Origin: Anticarsia gemmatalis
Taxonomy: Eukaryota; Arthropoda; Insecta; Lepidoptera; Erebidae
DNA length: 64,000 nt
Assembly (NCBI RefSeq): GCF_050436995.1
Contig: NC_134765.1
Span: forward strand, 5,793,501 to 5,857,500
Direction of reading: 5' to 3'
The notes under the pieces were generated by a model, which ran no database searches, was not told the DNA's origin, and saw only the letters and a list, made by a program, of their open reading frames with translations. The position numbers were made by a program, and so were the translations under genes. Positions 1-13,800 of the stretch are shown here, in pieces (within the stretch, counting starts at the first letter, position 1; every line of letters starts with the position of its first letter).

Positions 1-1679
1 ACTAATTGAATCTAAATCATAGATTTAAAACAGTAATTCTGAAAGTGAAATTTAACTAAATCAATAAATGTAATGATTTAAAATAGCAGTTTTTTCAGTT
101 CAGACAGAACTAAGAAACTTAGCCTCTAGCTATTATGTAGTTTCTTTGAAGTAAAAATAACGCTAAACCTTTTCGAATAAACAAGTTTACATTCATCTAT
201 AGAGTTAATCAACTCTTAAATATATTCAACAATAGACATTCACGGTCAGTTATAGGCACTTGAAATATAAAAGCACTACAATAAATAGTGGAGGCGGGCA
301 ATCACTTGTCAAACGAATAGGGGATCGAACTAAAACATTTCTAATATCTATTATTATCGTCCAACTTGACATTTAACCGTTCAAGTGCTATCCAAAATCA
401 CATTAAGTACAAGTCAAATATATTTGTTTACAGAGAAAGGACAAGGACTATGCCATTTCTATTCGTAGTAGCGGTTTTATGGACTAGCTGAGATATGATG
501 GCTTGCGAACTTTATTGGGCCACTCACTGACCGCCCAACTATTTTATGTTAGTATTAGAGTCAGCGATATTTGGCACTTAGCCAAAATGTATAAAATAAA
601 CAACACTGCTGCTTTATGTGTGAAGGGTTGTGTGTTTATCTGTAATCTGTTTATGTACTTACATCATGTTTTTTGTTTACGTTGTATCATGTGGACCTTT
701 GGACAGAAAGATTAAAAAAACGGGTTTTCAAAGGCTGTTGTCGCATATGTCCGTGCCAATATCTATTTTCCAGTTTGTAATTTTGGTAAGGTTCTATTAT
801 TTAACAACCAAAGCGCGTCATTACATATCTCATTAAAACAAAAAAATAGGCATTAATAGTTGTTTTCTCATCTTATAGAGCAGGTATCACAAAAACTATA
901 TTACTTAGTTTACATAAATTAATTTAACTTTGAGACCTAAAGTCTGTGTGAGTCGTAAACCTTGTCAGATTTACGTAGACCACATTTAATTTTGACTTCT
1001 ACGGCTTTATTAGTTTTACTTTGAGGTTTTACTGGATCCACGTCGCCGTGTGCAAGGACCTTAGATAAGTTAATATAATAATGTGTCCTTGCTACCGACA
1101 AAGTTTATTCAGCATTTAAAAACCCAAGAATGTAGAACTGCAAACTTAGCTACTAGCAAATAGACGACATATTTATACAAACTGCACACGCACGTTTCAA
1201 AACTAAACACATTTTCAGCAGAAATGCAGGAAACTACACACATTTAAATTTGTAATTGATTCATCAACATTCAACGTTTCAGTTAACAAAAAGGCTTCGC
1301 ACGATTCACATTCAAATGTTTTGCTTGCATAAAAAATAACATTTCCTACATCTAATTCGCGTAACCCGCGGCAACATCGAGATTCCCGGCATGTATTCCA
1401 TAACCCAGCTTACACAATTTATTGTGAGCACGGACACATACTGCAACCTCATGCATTATACAGCAGCAAAACGAACAACAACAACTAAGTCCAAGTTCAG
1501 CAAAGGACAGTATGACATTAAGCAGAATTGTTTATCTAAACTATGTTCTCTATCTTAACAGCGCAGGGATAAGAAAATCCTAAGTGGGATTTCTCGACAC
1601 CGCTTGAAGCTAGATATGTATTAAATTTATTGAAATGTCTCCATTTGTAAACTTTGTGAACGCAAGCTATCGCGAACTT

Positions 1680-1740
1680 TCGATACAATAGTATCGAACT
1701 CTTATCGTCGAAATGTCAAGCTCTCGATAGTGTGCGACAT
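1680..1740 (-). repeat. Fragment of the TAGCGCGATT inverted-repeat family
   Basis: The reverse strand reads CACTATCGAGAGCTTGACAT, matching the core TATCGAGAGTTTGACATTT seen in the fuller copies at 5080-5257 and 52769-52885. No terminal repeat is left, so this is a short decayed piece. Confidence 0.4.
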
Positions 1741-3879
1741 TTACCTGTAAATACAGAAATAGTCATTTTCTTGTTACAACGCACGTTGTATGTAATTCCC
1801 CTTTTGATTATAAATTTTCATTCCCCAAAAATATTTCTTACTCATTTGGGAAATAAAAAATATTCATCTCATGACTTTGTATCAAGCTGTAAAGCGAAAT
1901 GTATGCACGGAATGCTTGCTGTTCATCAAAATTTTGGTGCGGTTTTTTTATGAGAAATTTTCGTTCCCCAAAGATTACTTGCACACGTGACATGACTCAG
2001 CCGAAAAATGATTAACCTGCAACCCACTTCCACCAACGTATTTCCCTTTCCCATGGTTGAATAAATAAAAAGACGCTGCACATTTAACAAAAATACTTCT
2101 ACATTTAATATTAATACTGTAGTTGACGACCAGTGAATGTTTCACTTAGATAACGACAATTACCATCAACATTTTACTAGTTACATTAGCTTTACTGTAG
2201 GACAGATAATAAATTACCTAATTAAAATCAAATTAAAGAAAAATGGGGCTCAATCAATCATATTCAATTTGATCGCATCTCAAACACGTAATAGCCTTCT
2301 GTGGTGAAAGCGACAGTGTTTTCTTGATTAATTTAACAGGCAAATTCTATTAATCATAATCTCGTCGAGAGCGGGCGAGGCCTCGGGCGATTTTCAACGC
2401 CTTGATAATCCACTTAAAGTTGTAGACGTGGCTCCGCGATCGGGATTGAACGACTCTCCTCGATAATGACGAGTCACAGATGGCTGATCCTTTGTGGCAG
2501 TCTAAGAGCTTGGTTTACATAATATATCTTTGTGCACAATACACGAATTTAATTCACAGTATCTAAGCGCTGTCATGTTTTATGCTCTGCATTAAATAAA
2601 TGTACAAAATGTTGTTTCTATAACTATTTTGTCGACTCTATACGATTTTATTAGTTTTAGTGTAGTTAGTTGAACCAAGTCTGCGTTAATTACGGTATCC
2701 ACTTTATTCATAACAAAAGTAAGCTTTAAATATCATAGAGTTAATTTTCACATTCCAAAGATAATGCATTATTTTCTATCATAAACTTTTCTATTGATAT
2801 GAACTCAACTAATTACACATTTCGATTATAATCGACTACCATCGCCAACCAAGCGAAGTTGCGGCCAACAACTCGATCGCTAAGTAGGAACGCTGCCTAA
2901 CTTTTCAAATAACTATTAAGTAAAATAAGTAATAGTACTTAGTGTACTTAAGAACTGAAGGATTCAAGCAGGGTGTTTAAGTTTAAGTAATCGGTGGCTT
3001 TGAACAAGATATACTAATATTTGTTGTACGGTTCGAAGGAGAGTCGTTGTAGAGATCTTTATGTATGAGACTTAGAGCTCTGAGAGCTCTTTGTGTTTTG
3101 TAGAGTCTCTTTGTTCTTATAGAGCTATAAATAGAGCTACTTTTATGGATTACTAACATTATTCAGGGGCATCATGTGGCGTTTATGTGTTTTAGCATTT
3201 ATAAGTAGGATTTCATACTGTTTTAGGCAGCGAGAGAATACGTGAAAAGGATTATAATAACATATTGTATAAGTACTCATATGCTCGCTATACACTTTTG
3301 TTATTTAACGGCAATCTGTTTACTCAATATCTTTTCCCACAGATCGATCAAACGAATTATTTTTATTATTTTCTACCTATATTAAACATCGATATTATCA
3401 TAGTATTAAACTTTTCCAATAGTTATAGTAACTGCATTTAAGTTTTCACACGTTCCAATGTCAACAATGATAACAAGATAATGACAAGTATACTAAGGTC
3501 TAGTAAGAAGTCGGTATAATATTTTGAAATAAACAAATACTACGTACAATTAATTATTCAACAATATAATGGAGTCAGTCAACAAATTCTAAACAAATCA
3601 AAGCGACACGTGTGTCAGTTAAATAGCACAGCATTCTCGACGGTGCACAACACACGGGTGCATTTTGCGATGCAAATCTGAATTAACGTGGCATAAGCCG
3701 TGTGTAGTGCGTGCTAATCCATTGTATTGATCTGGGAATATTGCTGTTTTAAGGTCAGATCCATACTGATGAACAGTTTGGTTTCCTTAGAAATCATATT
3801 GTTTGCTGACATTAGCAGAAAAGAGCTATTTTAGTGGAAATTACTCACAGCCAATCAAACTTTTTTTAATTGTGAATGT

Positions 3880-3995
3880 TCCGTTGTCACGCTAAAACGA
3901 CTCAACCGATTTTGGTCAAATTTTGTGGGACTTCGGTTTATATCCCGGAGAAAGGATAAAAAAATGACTATGAGTGGGCAAAGCTACGAAATAGC
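3880..3995 (+). repeat. Helitron-type interspersed repeat relic
   Basis: The text ACGACTCAACCGATTTTGGT, followed by AAATTT, TATCCCGGAGAAAGGATAAA, corresponds to the internal part of common lepidopteran Helitron-like repeats ('ctgaaccgattt...atcccggagaaaggacat'). A better copy of this internal sequence is at 43190-43260. No TC or CTAG end is preserved here. Confidence 0.5.
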
Positions 3996-4444
3996 TTACA
4001 AATATAAATCAGGTTATATTATAATAAACATTACTATATCTCATCTAATATTTGGAACCAATGTCTTGTGACTCGCAGCCGTATAATTCTATTACACAAT
4101 TTTGCATAGTTGTTAAATAGAAAGAGAATAAAATATTTATTAATGATTTATCTATAGAACTAAAAATTAATTATAGAATATACATATTCTGGCCAATAGT
4201 GGACCGGTATTATCATAGATTAGCCTCTAGCGAACTTGGCCTTAGTTAGGTCTTCGCCTTGTTATGATAATTTGAGACCCGATACTTTAATGGGGTAGGT
4301 GCGAATTAGTTCAAGATATTCTGACACTTCAATAGGCGTCAATAACTTTGTACAGTACATGAATATTGAACGTGTTATACCTTAATTATTGGTATTACTT
4401 GATTAATTACTATATATTTGAACAAAAATGCAACAGTTTCTAAA

Positions 4445-4595
4445 TACGTATGTTTGTTAATCTTTCACAAAAAACTACAAGACAGATTTTGATGAAATTT
4501 GATGGACAGGTTACAGTTATAAGTTACAGTTTATAATAATGAACTTGCAATATACTATTTTTATCCTGGGAAACTTTTCCCTTGGACGAAATCGT
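4445..4595 (+). repeat. Second Helitron-type repeat relic
   Basis: TGTTTGTTAATCTTTCAC then ACAGATTTTGATGAAATTTG matches the internal sequence of the same broad class as 27640-27710 ('tttgttactctttcacgc...'). It ends with a decayed CTTGGACGAAATCGTGAG, like the 'GGACGAAGTCGCG' 3' hairpin region of the 27601-27823 copy. The terminal CTAG is absent. Confidence 0.45.
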
Positions 4596-5079
4596 GAGTA
4601 GATGTTAATACTATATAAAACATGCATATTAAGATTTTTTTTTGAAAATAATTGTTTGTTACTCACAATAAAATCTCAAACATGTACCGCAATAATTTAA
4701 TTACATACCAATACACAAAAACATAAACATGGGACTCATAAAAACCATTCGTAACATTCTAAAACAGCAAACGATATTTTTTTAAACCATTCTTTCGATA
4801 TAATTAACAAAAAAGAACAAAAGTAATCGATATGAGAATAAACATGGCCACAAAAATTGTCTGTTATGAATTCATCATATTACGTTGACAATATGAAAAC
4901 AGATAAACGTTTCACCCAATTATCGGTCAGTCGACAACACAATGAATTCACAGACCACTGGCTACTTTACGCTCACAAATACTATTAATTTTAATATTAT
5001 CTCAAGTGCATGTGATATCGGGAATCGTATTAAAGATATTTACGGTAAAATATATGAAGGTCAATGCAGAATTGTAGAT

Positions 5080-5257
5080 CAGTAGCGCGATTTTCTACAT
5101 TCCGTACTGTCGAGTATTGAAAGTTTGACATTTAAAATGTACTCCCAAAATAGTTCCTACGACGCCCGTTAGAGGCGCTGATCAGATTTTCATACAATAA
5201 TTTCTCGATAGCTACTCGGTATTCGGTTTTCGATAGTGGTAGAGAATCGAGCTACTG
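5080..5257 (+). mobile_element. MITE-like element, best copy of the TAGCGCGATT family
   Basis: 178 bp bounded by inverted repeats: CAGTAGCGCGATTTTCTAC at 5080-5098 and the complement of CAGTAGCTCGATTCTCTAC at 5239-5257 (17 of 19 match). The core carries ATTGAAAGTTTGACATTTAA, CCAAAATAGTTCC and GCCCGTTAGAGGCGCTGA, which recur in the other copies. No clear target duplication is seen, so the superfamily is not assigned. It has no coding capacity; the open frame across it is incidental. Confidence 0.75.
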
Positions 5258-5932
5258 GTCGACGTCTCCTGACAATACGCAGCAATTTTGATTGACTGCA
5301 TGTTTAACGCTGTGGTAAACGTGGTCGACCCACCAATTTCAGAATGTTGGAGTTTTGGTCTGATTTCACACACCTTTCTTTGTGTCTGTTTGTGACCTAG
5401 ATTTGTTAGCAACAGCGTGTTACAAGCAGCGAGATTTTTTTCCCCACAATACATAAAAACATTTAATAAGTTATTTTTAATCAAAATTTACGCGCACACA
5501 CGCATATTCGATGAAAACCCGTCCAATCGGTTAATTCATAATTAGACAATCAGACCTAATATTTGGTTGTTTCATTATCCTAAACAAAGTATCTGTAAGA
5601 CAAGTGTATCTGTCACATTGAGCTAAATGTCTCGTTCACAAACCGTGGGTCGGCTATTACTGCGCTAAGTGGTACGGAAAATTGTCTTTATCCACAAGAT
5701 GGCGGGCGGCAAATTAAAAAATTATACAAGCTCGCTTAAATTATGACAGGATTAACCCTTTTGTTTTGAAATATAGTCATGGTTTTATTTAAACAATGCA
5801 CTTGTATTTCACGAACACACATTGAATTATTTTTATACTAAGTAAAAGTGTTTAGTAAAATATAGCCCGGCCAACTGGTAGAAACAAAATATAAAAATAT
5901 CTTAACTTTTAAACTCTCGCGTTGCATGTTTA

Positions 5933-6076
5933 ATGTATAATAGAATAGTTGCACTCGCCGTGGTCCCAGGCTGACTCGGTCAGCCTGGGACCACGGCGAG
6001 TGCAACCTGCGCCGAAACGTTAGGCATTTTAAGGTAAAATGCGTGTTCGCGTTAATTCCCGTATTCTATTATACAT
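5933..6076. repeat. Hairpin element with nested inverted repeats
   Basis: Outer perfect 15-bp inverted repeat ATGTATAATAGAATA (5933-5947) and its complement (6062-6076). Directly inside the left arm is a perfect 28-bp hairpin: 5948-5975 pairs with 5979-6006 around a TCG loop. It is followed by CTGCGCCGAAACGTTAGGC and a GC-richer tail. A hairpin of this kind is common in lepidopteran genomes as part of an interspersed repeat, but I cannot name the family. Confidence 0.7.
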
Positions 6077-6904
6077 ATAAAAATATCTGACCCGCGTTTC
6101 CACGAACTATTATATAAAAACAAAAAAGGTTAACAGTCAAATATATAATTCCCGCAAAAGACCGCCTGTCGGTTTGTATAAAATATTTCAACACCGCAAG
6201 ACTAAACCGACGACCACAATTTGAATTGTTCAAATATGTAATTAAATTATTTGTATGGCTGCTAATTTGCTTTATGCCCGCAGATGGTTAAATTTAACAT
6301 ACGTGAATATATTTTCCACTTTTTTGTGGGTATAAATATGCTTTTTGTAACATTACGTTACTTTCAGGCTCATTCAAATGTTAATGAACTTTTTGCTGTA
6401 ATTTGTTATCGGTATTCAACATTTGTCAATAAAAGACTGCCGAGTTGAGGCAATTTGTTTTCTAGGTAGGACGTTCAGAACAATAGGTTATTCTTATACC
6501 TACGTCTCTAGTCCCTGGAATAAATGGGAATAGGATCAGATACCTCTATTAGAGGCAATGTCTTGTGAAATGACAGGGAGTACAAAAGGATTCGAGGTAT
6601 TTTGCCTAACATAACAGTCCTGCTTCTCAAAAGGTTAATCAACTGCGTATACATTACCGATAGGAATTAAATACTGCTATGTTTATTGGTTACAAGAGCA
6701 ATTTTTCTTTGAGTAATTTTCGAGAAAAATATTCGTTTTTAGCAGATATATGACGGAGATGTTTTTGCGATAATGATATTTTATGTTACGATAACACTGA
6801 AGATTTACTATTCTATTATTTTTTATATAACCTACGATATAAAATCAGCCCTTTACATTATAATGCTTTAGGGTTATTAAATAAGTTCTTTCATAGTGCC
6901 GAGT

Positions 6905-7090
6905 ATGAACGGTGAAGGAAAACATCGTGAGGAAACCTTGCATGCCTAAAATTTGTTTAAAACATTTATTGAGGGCATGCAAAGTCCCCAACCCGCACTT
7001 GGCCAGCGTGGTGGACTCAAGGCCTAACCTCTCCCTCATTACGGGAGGAGACCCTTGCCCAGCAGTGGGACATTAATGGGTTAAAAAAAA
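6905..7090 (+). mobile_element. 5'-truncated non-LTR retroelement 3' end (RTE-like), with target duplication
   Basis: The sequence reads GGTGAAGGAAAACATCGTGA, then GCATGC, CCAGCGTGGTGGACTCAAG, GCCTAACC, GGAGGAGACCCTTGCCCAGC, AGTGGGACATTAATGGGTT and a short A tract. This is the familiar 3' end of lepidopteran RTE-type LINEs. The 12-bp direct repeat ATAGTGCCGAGT flanks it (6893-6904 and 7091-7102), the mark of target-primed insertion. Only the 3' end is present, with no reverse transcriptase. The intact duplications suggest a fairly recent insertion. Confidence 0.88.
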
Positions 7091-7102
7091 ATAGTGCCGA
7101 GT

Positions 7103-10100
7103 CTAGAGGTCAATAAATAGCATAAATAATCTTTTAACACAAAAGGAAATAGGCTGATTACTTAATCCAGTTTTTCTGCTTTAGGTTTTACCCGCATTTA
7201 GCGTCCTTCGAGAAAAAATATATGATTCAATTCAATTATTGGTATCCAGGGCTCCCACTTTTAATCTGATAAAAGATTTTGCGGGATCGTCTCGCCACGG
7301 TATGTTTTTATTTCGTAATCCATGTTTTAAAAACTCAATCATGAAACAAATTATGTTGCTACCTTTTCGAATTAATTAGGATGTTTTGTATAGGGCTTTA
7401 TGAAATTAACCAAAGGAGTAACAATATACAAAAGTGGTTGGTGAGAGCGTTATTAATTAACGCTTTGAGTTCTGCGATACCATATGTTCGAATAATAATT
7501 ATTTTTTCAGAGTTATCAGTGATCTATCATACCCAGGATTAAACTATTTACTAAACAATATGTTTACCTATAAACTAATTTAAAACGCAAAATGCTGTTT
7601 TGATAAATTTTATTGCTATTGGCTATTGCGCAGAGTGTCATGAGCTTCGTGATACAAAAATTTAAAATACCTAGTAAAGTACAATAGTAACTAGAAAAAA
7701 AAACAGATATTGGTGTGCTATAATTTTCAAATATACAAATAGAATACATTATGTACCTTAAATGCATTTAATTAGCACTTTATAAATCACACTACACAAT
7801 TTAATAATACTCGTACAACCAAAACAAATCAGTTTAATACAGCAGTTTTAAACCGCCGCCGTGAGAACAAGTAAGTCTTTTGTTCGGAAGTGTTGGGGAC
7901 GGATTGAAGAGAACACTACAACCACCTGCAAACTATTGTCTCCCAAAAGAAGCCGCTGCCTCTTACTTTGAGACTTTCAATCCGGGGATTTTAAACGTAG
8001 CGACGGCAGCGAGTCTGGGTGATAACTTTTGTTAGAACTTTGCATTTGTTTTTGCCTCAGGGAAGTAATTTCTTACATTAAGTGTATCTTAATAATTGCA
8101 GCAAGACATTGTATAAGTGAACTTACGTAAGTTTAAAAAAGTACAAAATGAATTCTTTAAATATCTGGGGCCTATAAATAGGTATACATAACTCGAATTT
8201 ACCGTTAATACTTTGTTCCGTCAAATGAATTATCAGTTTCAAGAGGGGTTTTATTGTTATTTTAAGTAAAATTTCTGAAAAAACGTAGTTTTATTTCTCC
8301 AAAGTAAATAAATATATTTCGGATAGCTTACAAAATAAAGGAAATCCTACTACCGACTACAAAGCAAACCGAATCTCCTCTACCAAGGGCGTAGTAAGTA
8401 GTTAAAACGTTTCATAACAACGTTATAACATAACAGGGATATCGTGTTCACAGAAACGGAATCACTTTACATTTTACTGACATCGTAATCTTACGAATAA
8501 AAAAGTGTTACGATCTCTTTGGGCCCTACGACCGACGGCGACCGTCGACCCGCCAAATGGAGGCTCGGGGGGCAAACGACGGCTTTTTGTCATCCGACAA
8601 TACCACAAATTGCGTAGTATTTCACACACGCCAATATACTACATTTTTACAGCAGATGTATTATTAATAAATCATACGACTGTATAAAAGATTGAACCCG
8701 TTTTATTGTTGATTTATTACCCATAAACCAAGCTATATGCAGTTGTTGATTTCGAAATATGTTTGTCATGTTTTATTGCCCACAGATAACAGCACTTGAA
8801 AGAAATGAGCTTGTTTGTAAACATAACTTAATCCTACAACTTTGTTGTTTGCATTACTCAAAGCCTAAGACTAACCGTAAAGAAAAACAGCCACTTATTC
8901 CTTTCCGATATCGAAATGTCAAAGAGATTTAGCCACACAAAAACAAATAAAAGTAACTTACTGCCTTGTTTACCACACGCGGCATTAAGAATTTCATTAA
9001 CACTTATATTGTATCAACATTACGCAGTACATACATATTTAATTCGGGTGCCTATTTAAATAATTACACGGGCAAGTAATAACATAATTGTTCTTACCCA
9101 GCTCGAAATAAGTTTATTTATACTCTTTGTCGAGTGGAGGAAAGCTTTGAAAATACGTGTTACATTATTCATTCGGTACCTGGTCCTAAAACATGATCTA
9201 ATTTGGTATCCGCACAGTCGCAGACAAATATGAATTGTGAATGTTTCGGGGCTCGCCCGCATTATCTCAGCAGCCCGGAACATTTTGCCTCTATAGAACA
9301 AATTGGAAATACCGAGCGTTGTTGTCGTACTGCATGCGGCTATTACAAATACCGACCTGAATTTTAGATTTTGTTAAATGAAATCTCGCTTCTACATTCT
9401 AGGGAAATGTTTGTGTTTAGTAACAGTACTGTAGAAAACTGTGATGAAACGAAATATGAAGTTGATGTTTTCGCGCTCGTGTGGATGTGCATACTGGCCA
9501 CGGGCAGGTTTATGGCTTTCATGTTAAAACTTTTAAAATTCGAAGGTCACTATGTTCAAAGGACTTGTTTACAAAAGCTCGTGTTCGTTTTCAAGGCTTC
9601 CGTCCACTAGCAATTCTAATGAAATTCTGCATAGCGTATATCAACATGCATACGATTTCCATATTCGTTTCGTACAATATTTTGTCTAGCGGAAACAGTA
9701 AGTTTGCACTACAATAATTGCAGTTGTGACAAAAATATAATATTAATTAAATTTCCACAGCATTCGGAGGCATTTGACTTTCATTATTTCGGGCAAATAA
9801 ATACTTGTACCGTAAGGTGCTCTTTTCATTTTGTTTATAATTGCAATTAAAATTTATTAACGTGAAATTTTTTATACTCCATTCCAGCAGTCATACATTA
9901 AATTACTTTTTTTAAGAAAACATTTCAACTGGTTCTTCTGTATTCACCACATATTTTACCTAGCATTATAAATTTAAAAGTGGTCTAGAACAACTAAATA
10001 ACCTAATAAATATGAGTCTGGTTCCTATAGTTTTGTAGATTTATAGCACTTGCTTTACCCGGTTGGTACTCCATTCATTTATATAATTTCCCATTTGAAC

Positions 10101-10613
10101 TCCACGGGGATCTGCGGCAAAATGTGTACCATTTCCCCTTCGGAATGTTTGATTTAGAATAATACCGAATTAAAACCTAAATATGATTAACTATTACAAG
10201 GAAATTAATTAATTTAAAGACATTTAAATTGTCATAATATCATGGTCAAAAAAATACAAGAGATGTTTCAATGAAAGTATCCTTGAATAATGAATCAACC
10301 TAAAAGTTATATATAGGTAAAACATGTATAAAAGTTATAATTAAAGATATACGTCTAAAATATTGCACACAAAGATAAATAATCACCAATTTCCTTGTTA
10401 TATTTCGAGCAGAGTAATCTTGCGATTTCACCCGTTCTTTGCCGAAGTAATTTAGAACGGGCCGTCATTACAATCTGTCGTAGAGCCGGCACAACTACGT
10501 CCTTAGCCATTGTTTCCAAACAGTTTAATAATGAACGCTTGCAATTGCTATCTATAGCCTGCTACCGGCCTATTGTTGTTATTGTACTGTACACTGAAAA
10601 CTATTAAAAGTAG
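7103..10613. other. Non-coding stretch, nothing supported
   Basis: AT-rich sequence without recognisable exons. Two GC-richer patches stand out: 7852-8015 (with GCCGCCGTGAGAACAAGTAAGT, a donor-like word but no convincing exon) and 8515-8585 (a GACCGACGGCGACCGTCGAC run). Neither gives a recognisable protein. Confidence 0.4.
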
Positions 10614-10862
10614 CTTGATTCTCTACTACTATCGACTACCGACCACCGACCTGTCATCGAGAAATTTTGTATGAAAGTCTGTTATGCGCCTCTACCGGGC
10701 TTCGTTAGAACTAGTTATTTTGACAGAACATTGAATTGTCTAACTCTCTATCTATACTCGACAGTACAGACTAACTACACAGAATTACGCCACACATTTT
10801 CATAAAAATAATTTGATAGCTTGCCGGTTGTCGGTCGTCGATAGAGGTAGAGAATCGCGTTA
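10614..10862. repeat. Two head-to-head pieces of the TAGCGCGATT family
   Basis: 10614-10770 is a reverse-strand copy: GATTCTCTACTACTATCGAC, a diverged GCGCCTCTACCGGGC, then TACTCGACAGTACAGAC. 10795-10862 is the forward-strand right end, with GGTTGTCGGTCGTCGATAG and GGTAGAGAATCGCGTTA. Together they form an imperfect inverted pair, probably one copy inserted into or beside another. Confidence 0.6.
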
Positions 10863-13800
10863 ATGTTTCAAACAATAAAAGTTAGAACAGACTTTGGTAC
10901 CGTTTGAATGCATTTTGCAATTTCGTACTGGTTTCTAGTAATATGTTCCTGGTTTAGAGACTGGTAACTAACGAGATATGTGTAGAATTTTCAACAGGTG
11001 TTTTCTCTTTCACAGCAAATATACGACCGGTGTTTGAAGTCAACAAAGTGGTATAGAGGCAATATGATTTGGTCTGTTAAAAAAATATTGTACAATATTT
11101 TATTGGTAAAATCATTGAAATATCCTTTAGTTAGTGGTCAACCTACTTTCGAAGTTGTTCTTAACGCCTGTTATCTTAGTAGACAAATACCGAAGCTTAT
11201 CTTTCACATGCCCTCCGAATCACGAAGACGCTCCGTTCAAATACCGCATTGTGATCACCCATCTAGAAAATGACTGTGTTAACGGTTGCTTAACCTACGG
11301 ATCGTTTACCAACCGGTGAGCGCAGCTGACTATGAGCGCCTCATCAGTTTTACTAAAACCTCTTTTATTAAACAACTTCTATTTTGTACAAACCGTAAAC
11401 TATCTAACGTGTAAAGTTGTTATATTGCGAATAAAACAGACGCTGGGCGAAGCTTAATGCGCACAAAGAAATACTCTAAATAATTCATCGAACCTTTGTT
11501 CTAACAACGTGAAAGTTTCACTAAACGCTTACTTCACATCCGGCGCGACATAAGTACATGGTACATTTGTATAGCGCGACTAGCTTCCGGTTCCGGTCCG
11601 ACTCCGAGTGTTGGCGGAACTGACAAGTTTGCTTAGCAGTGTTGCCAACATTAGCACCATTGTCATCTAAGTTACGAAGTTGAGCGTTTTGCAGTTAGAA
11701 TTAAAGTTAGAACAATAAATTATACTGGTGTCATATGAAACAATTGACTCGGCGACAATGTAGAGGTCGCTGTCAAATGTGGAACTGACACATACGCTTA
11801 GTCAGTATTGCTATTTATTGTAAAGCCTGTTCACCAACTCATGAGGTATTTAAATTCCAAGAACCGCTTGAACTAATATTACTACGACCAATATGGAATG
11901 CACTTATCAAAAAATATTAATTTTGCAAATTAAAATTCAATGCCGTGCATCTATTTCTTGTTTTACTCCTCGATAGTATTTCAAAGAAGGATAGGTCCAT
12001 AAAAATAGTCGATAATAACTACTACTAACCATACGATAGAATAAAAAACAGTGTAGAAAGCGTTTTACACCAAATTTCACACCAAACCATAAAATGGACA
12101 TTTTATTCTTCTTCAGCAAAATGAGGAATAAAATGTCCATTTTATTGTTTACTCAAACCAAACATTCACACCCGCAAACAAACATACAATATTTAATCAT
12201 TTCTTTACAAATTTTCTTTTTTATCATACATTTGGGCAATACTTATGCGGTTGTCAGTGGTGGATGTATGTAACCCTCGTCGTTGACGAATCACAGCAAA
12301 AAGTGGCACACGCTACGATTAAAGGCTCGTTTTTCATGGGCTGCCCTTCAATGGTTTTATGGTAAACAGTGTTTCGGATGGCCGCCGCATTTCAGCTGTG
12401 AGATGTTTTTACTCGCGTTTTCGTTTGGTTATTGTGCATTATCTGTATCGTTGCTTGTTTTGTACTATATCTTACGTATTATACAGGAGACCTTTGCCCA
12501 ACTATTAGACAGTACAGGTTAATAAAAAAATAAACAAAAAGCTATCTGAAAACTGTAATGAAATACGAATCATAACTTTGATAAATTAAAGTCATTGAGT
12601 CAAACTTGATTAATTTACTATATTTATTCTTTATACATAAAAGGTAAAAGAAAATAATTGTGCGATAAATATCGATATAAAATGAAAACAAAAATGTTGT
12701 AGACCAATAACTCTTTTATACCAAAGTACCTAAATATAAATGTACTTAAGTTGATTTTAGAACTCGTTAACTTGTACTGCAAGTTAATATGACTTGTTTA
12801 ATTTCTTCGAGAACATTCCCAACTTGTTTAGTACGAGTATGTTCGTAAAATCGTGTAACGTAAAAGTATTTATTCAGTTTGTTTTCTTACGTATCTAAGG
12901 CAAGGCAGATAATTGAGTGGAAAACTTTGTGTTCTCGACTCTCTATCATACCAGTTTCACCTGCTTATATTGTTTGAATACTCGTTATATAAGTTAGCTA
13001 ATAAATTTCGATACTCTTACACACAATATCACTGAATTATTAGTTTTATTTTCATTGATAGGCGCTTGACTGAGACAATAGTGTTCTTTTGTACAAACAA
13101 CGAATAAGGTCTCTAAGGACTTGTTGTAAGAGGATTCCAGCGAAGTAGATTCTGTAATATTTAGAGATCTTTAAGTAATCGGATGTTCCGAATTCCTTTG
13201 TACTAAACTGTTACAAAAAATAACAATCATTGACTGTTGTCAAGGGAAAAGATTGAGCAATTAATAAATTAAAATCCCGACTATCTCGAGCTTTGAATAA
13301 TTTATTCTTAGAACTAAAGTAATACTAATTCAAAGGATAATATTTCAGTCCCGTCTAACTGTATTTGCTTAAGGAAATGTATAGCGGCTTACTTTCCCAT
13401 TAATGAACATAATAGTAACACACGGAACGAAGCTCGAGACACGAAAGTAGTTTTAATTAGTTATGAATAACGACATGCAAACATTCATTAAGAAAATTAA
13501 CTTAACATTCCACATTCGCCTTTATGTGTTCATTAATAGAGTTTATTTTCTCGTGTGTATTTAATAATGTACGTTTAAAGTTGTCTGGAAGCTTGTAAAA
13601 AATGGGTCGACTTTACAAAGTGAAAAGTATTTAATTGACACAAATGTGACATCTAGTGTATAAAACACGCGACATTTTGTACTCATGTGGTTTCTAAGAA
13701 AATAATTTAATTTACATATTTTTCTTTGTAATTTTATTTTCAAGGAATTCAGTTTTGGTGGGAGGTCGTAATTAGTGAGGTCAGACTATTGACCGTGCAA

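Larger units (their letters stand above)
1..5079. other. Non-coding AT-rich stretch with decayed repeats
   Basis: No exon with credible splice sites and codon use was found. The stretch holds a fragment of the TAGCGCGATT repeat family near 1680-1740 and two Helitron-like relics at 3880-4590. A slightly GC-richer patch lies at about 2360-2510. At 3055-3140 GAGCTC/TAGAGCT words cluster (for example TAGAGCTCTGAGAGCTCTT). It lies upstream of the receptor exons, so it may be intron or intergenic sequence; the sequence alone does not decide this. Confidence 0.5.

Noticed and set aside
5976..6020. Hammerhead ribozyme in the hairpin element
   Set aside because: A GAAAC word follows a possible GGCG/CGCC stem, but the conserved CUGANGA half of the core is missing.
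12283..12522. 79-codon frame with a transmembrane-like run, considered as a receptor exon
   Set aside because: The residues do not match any helix of a dopamine receptor and there are no flanking acceptor and donor sites in the right phase.
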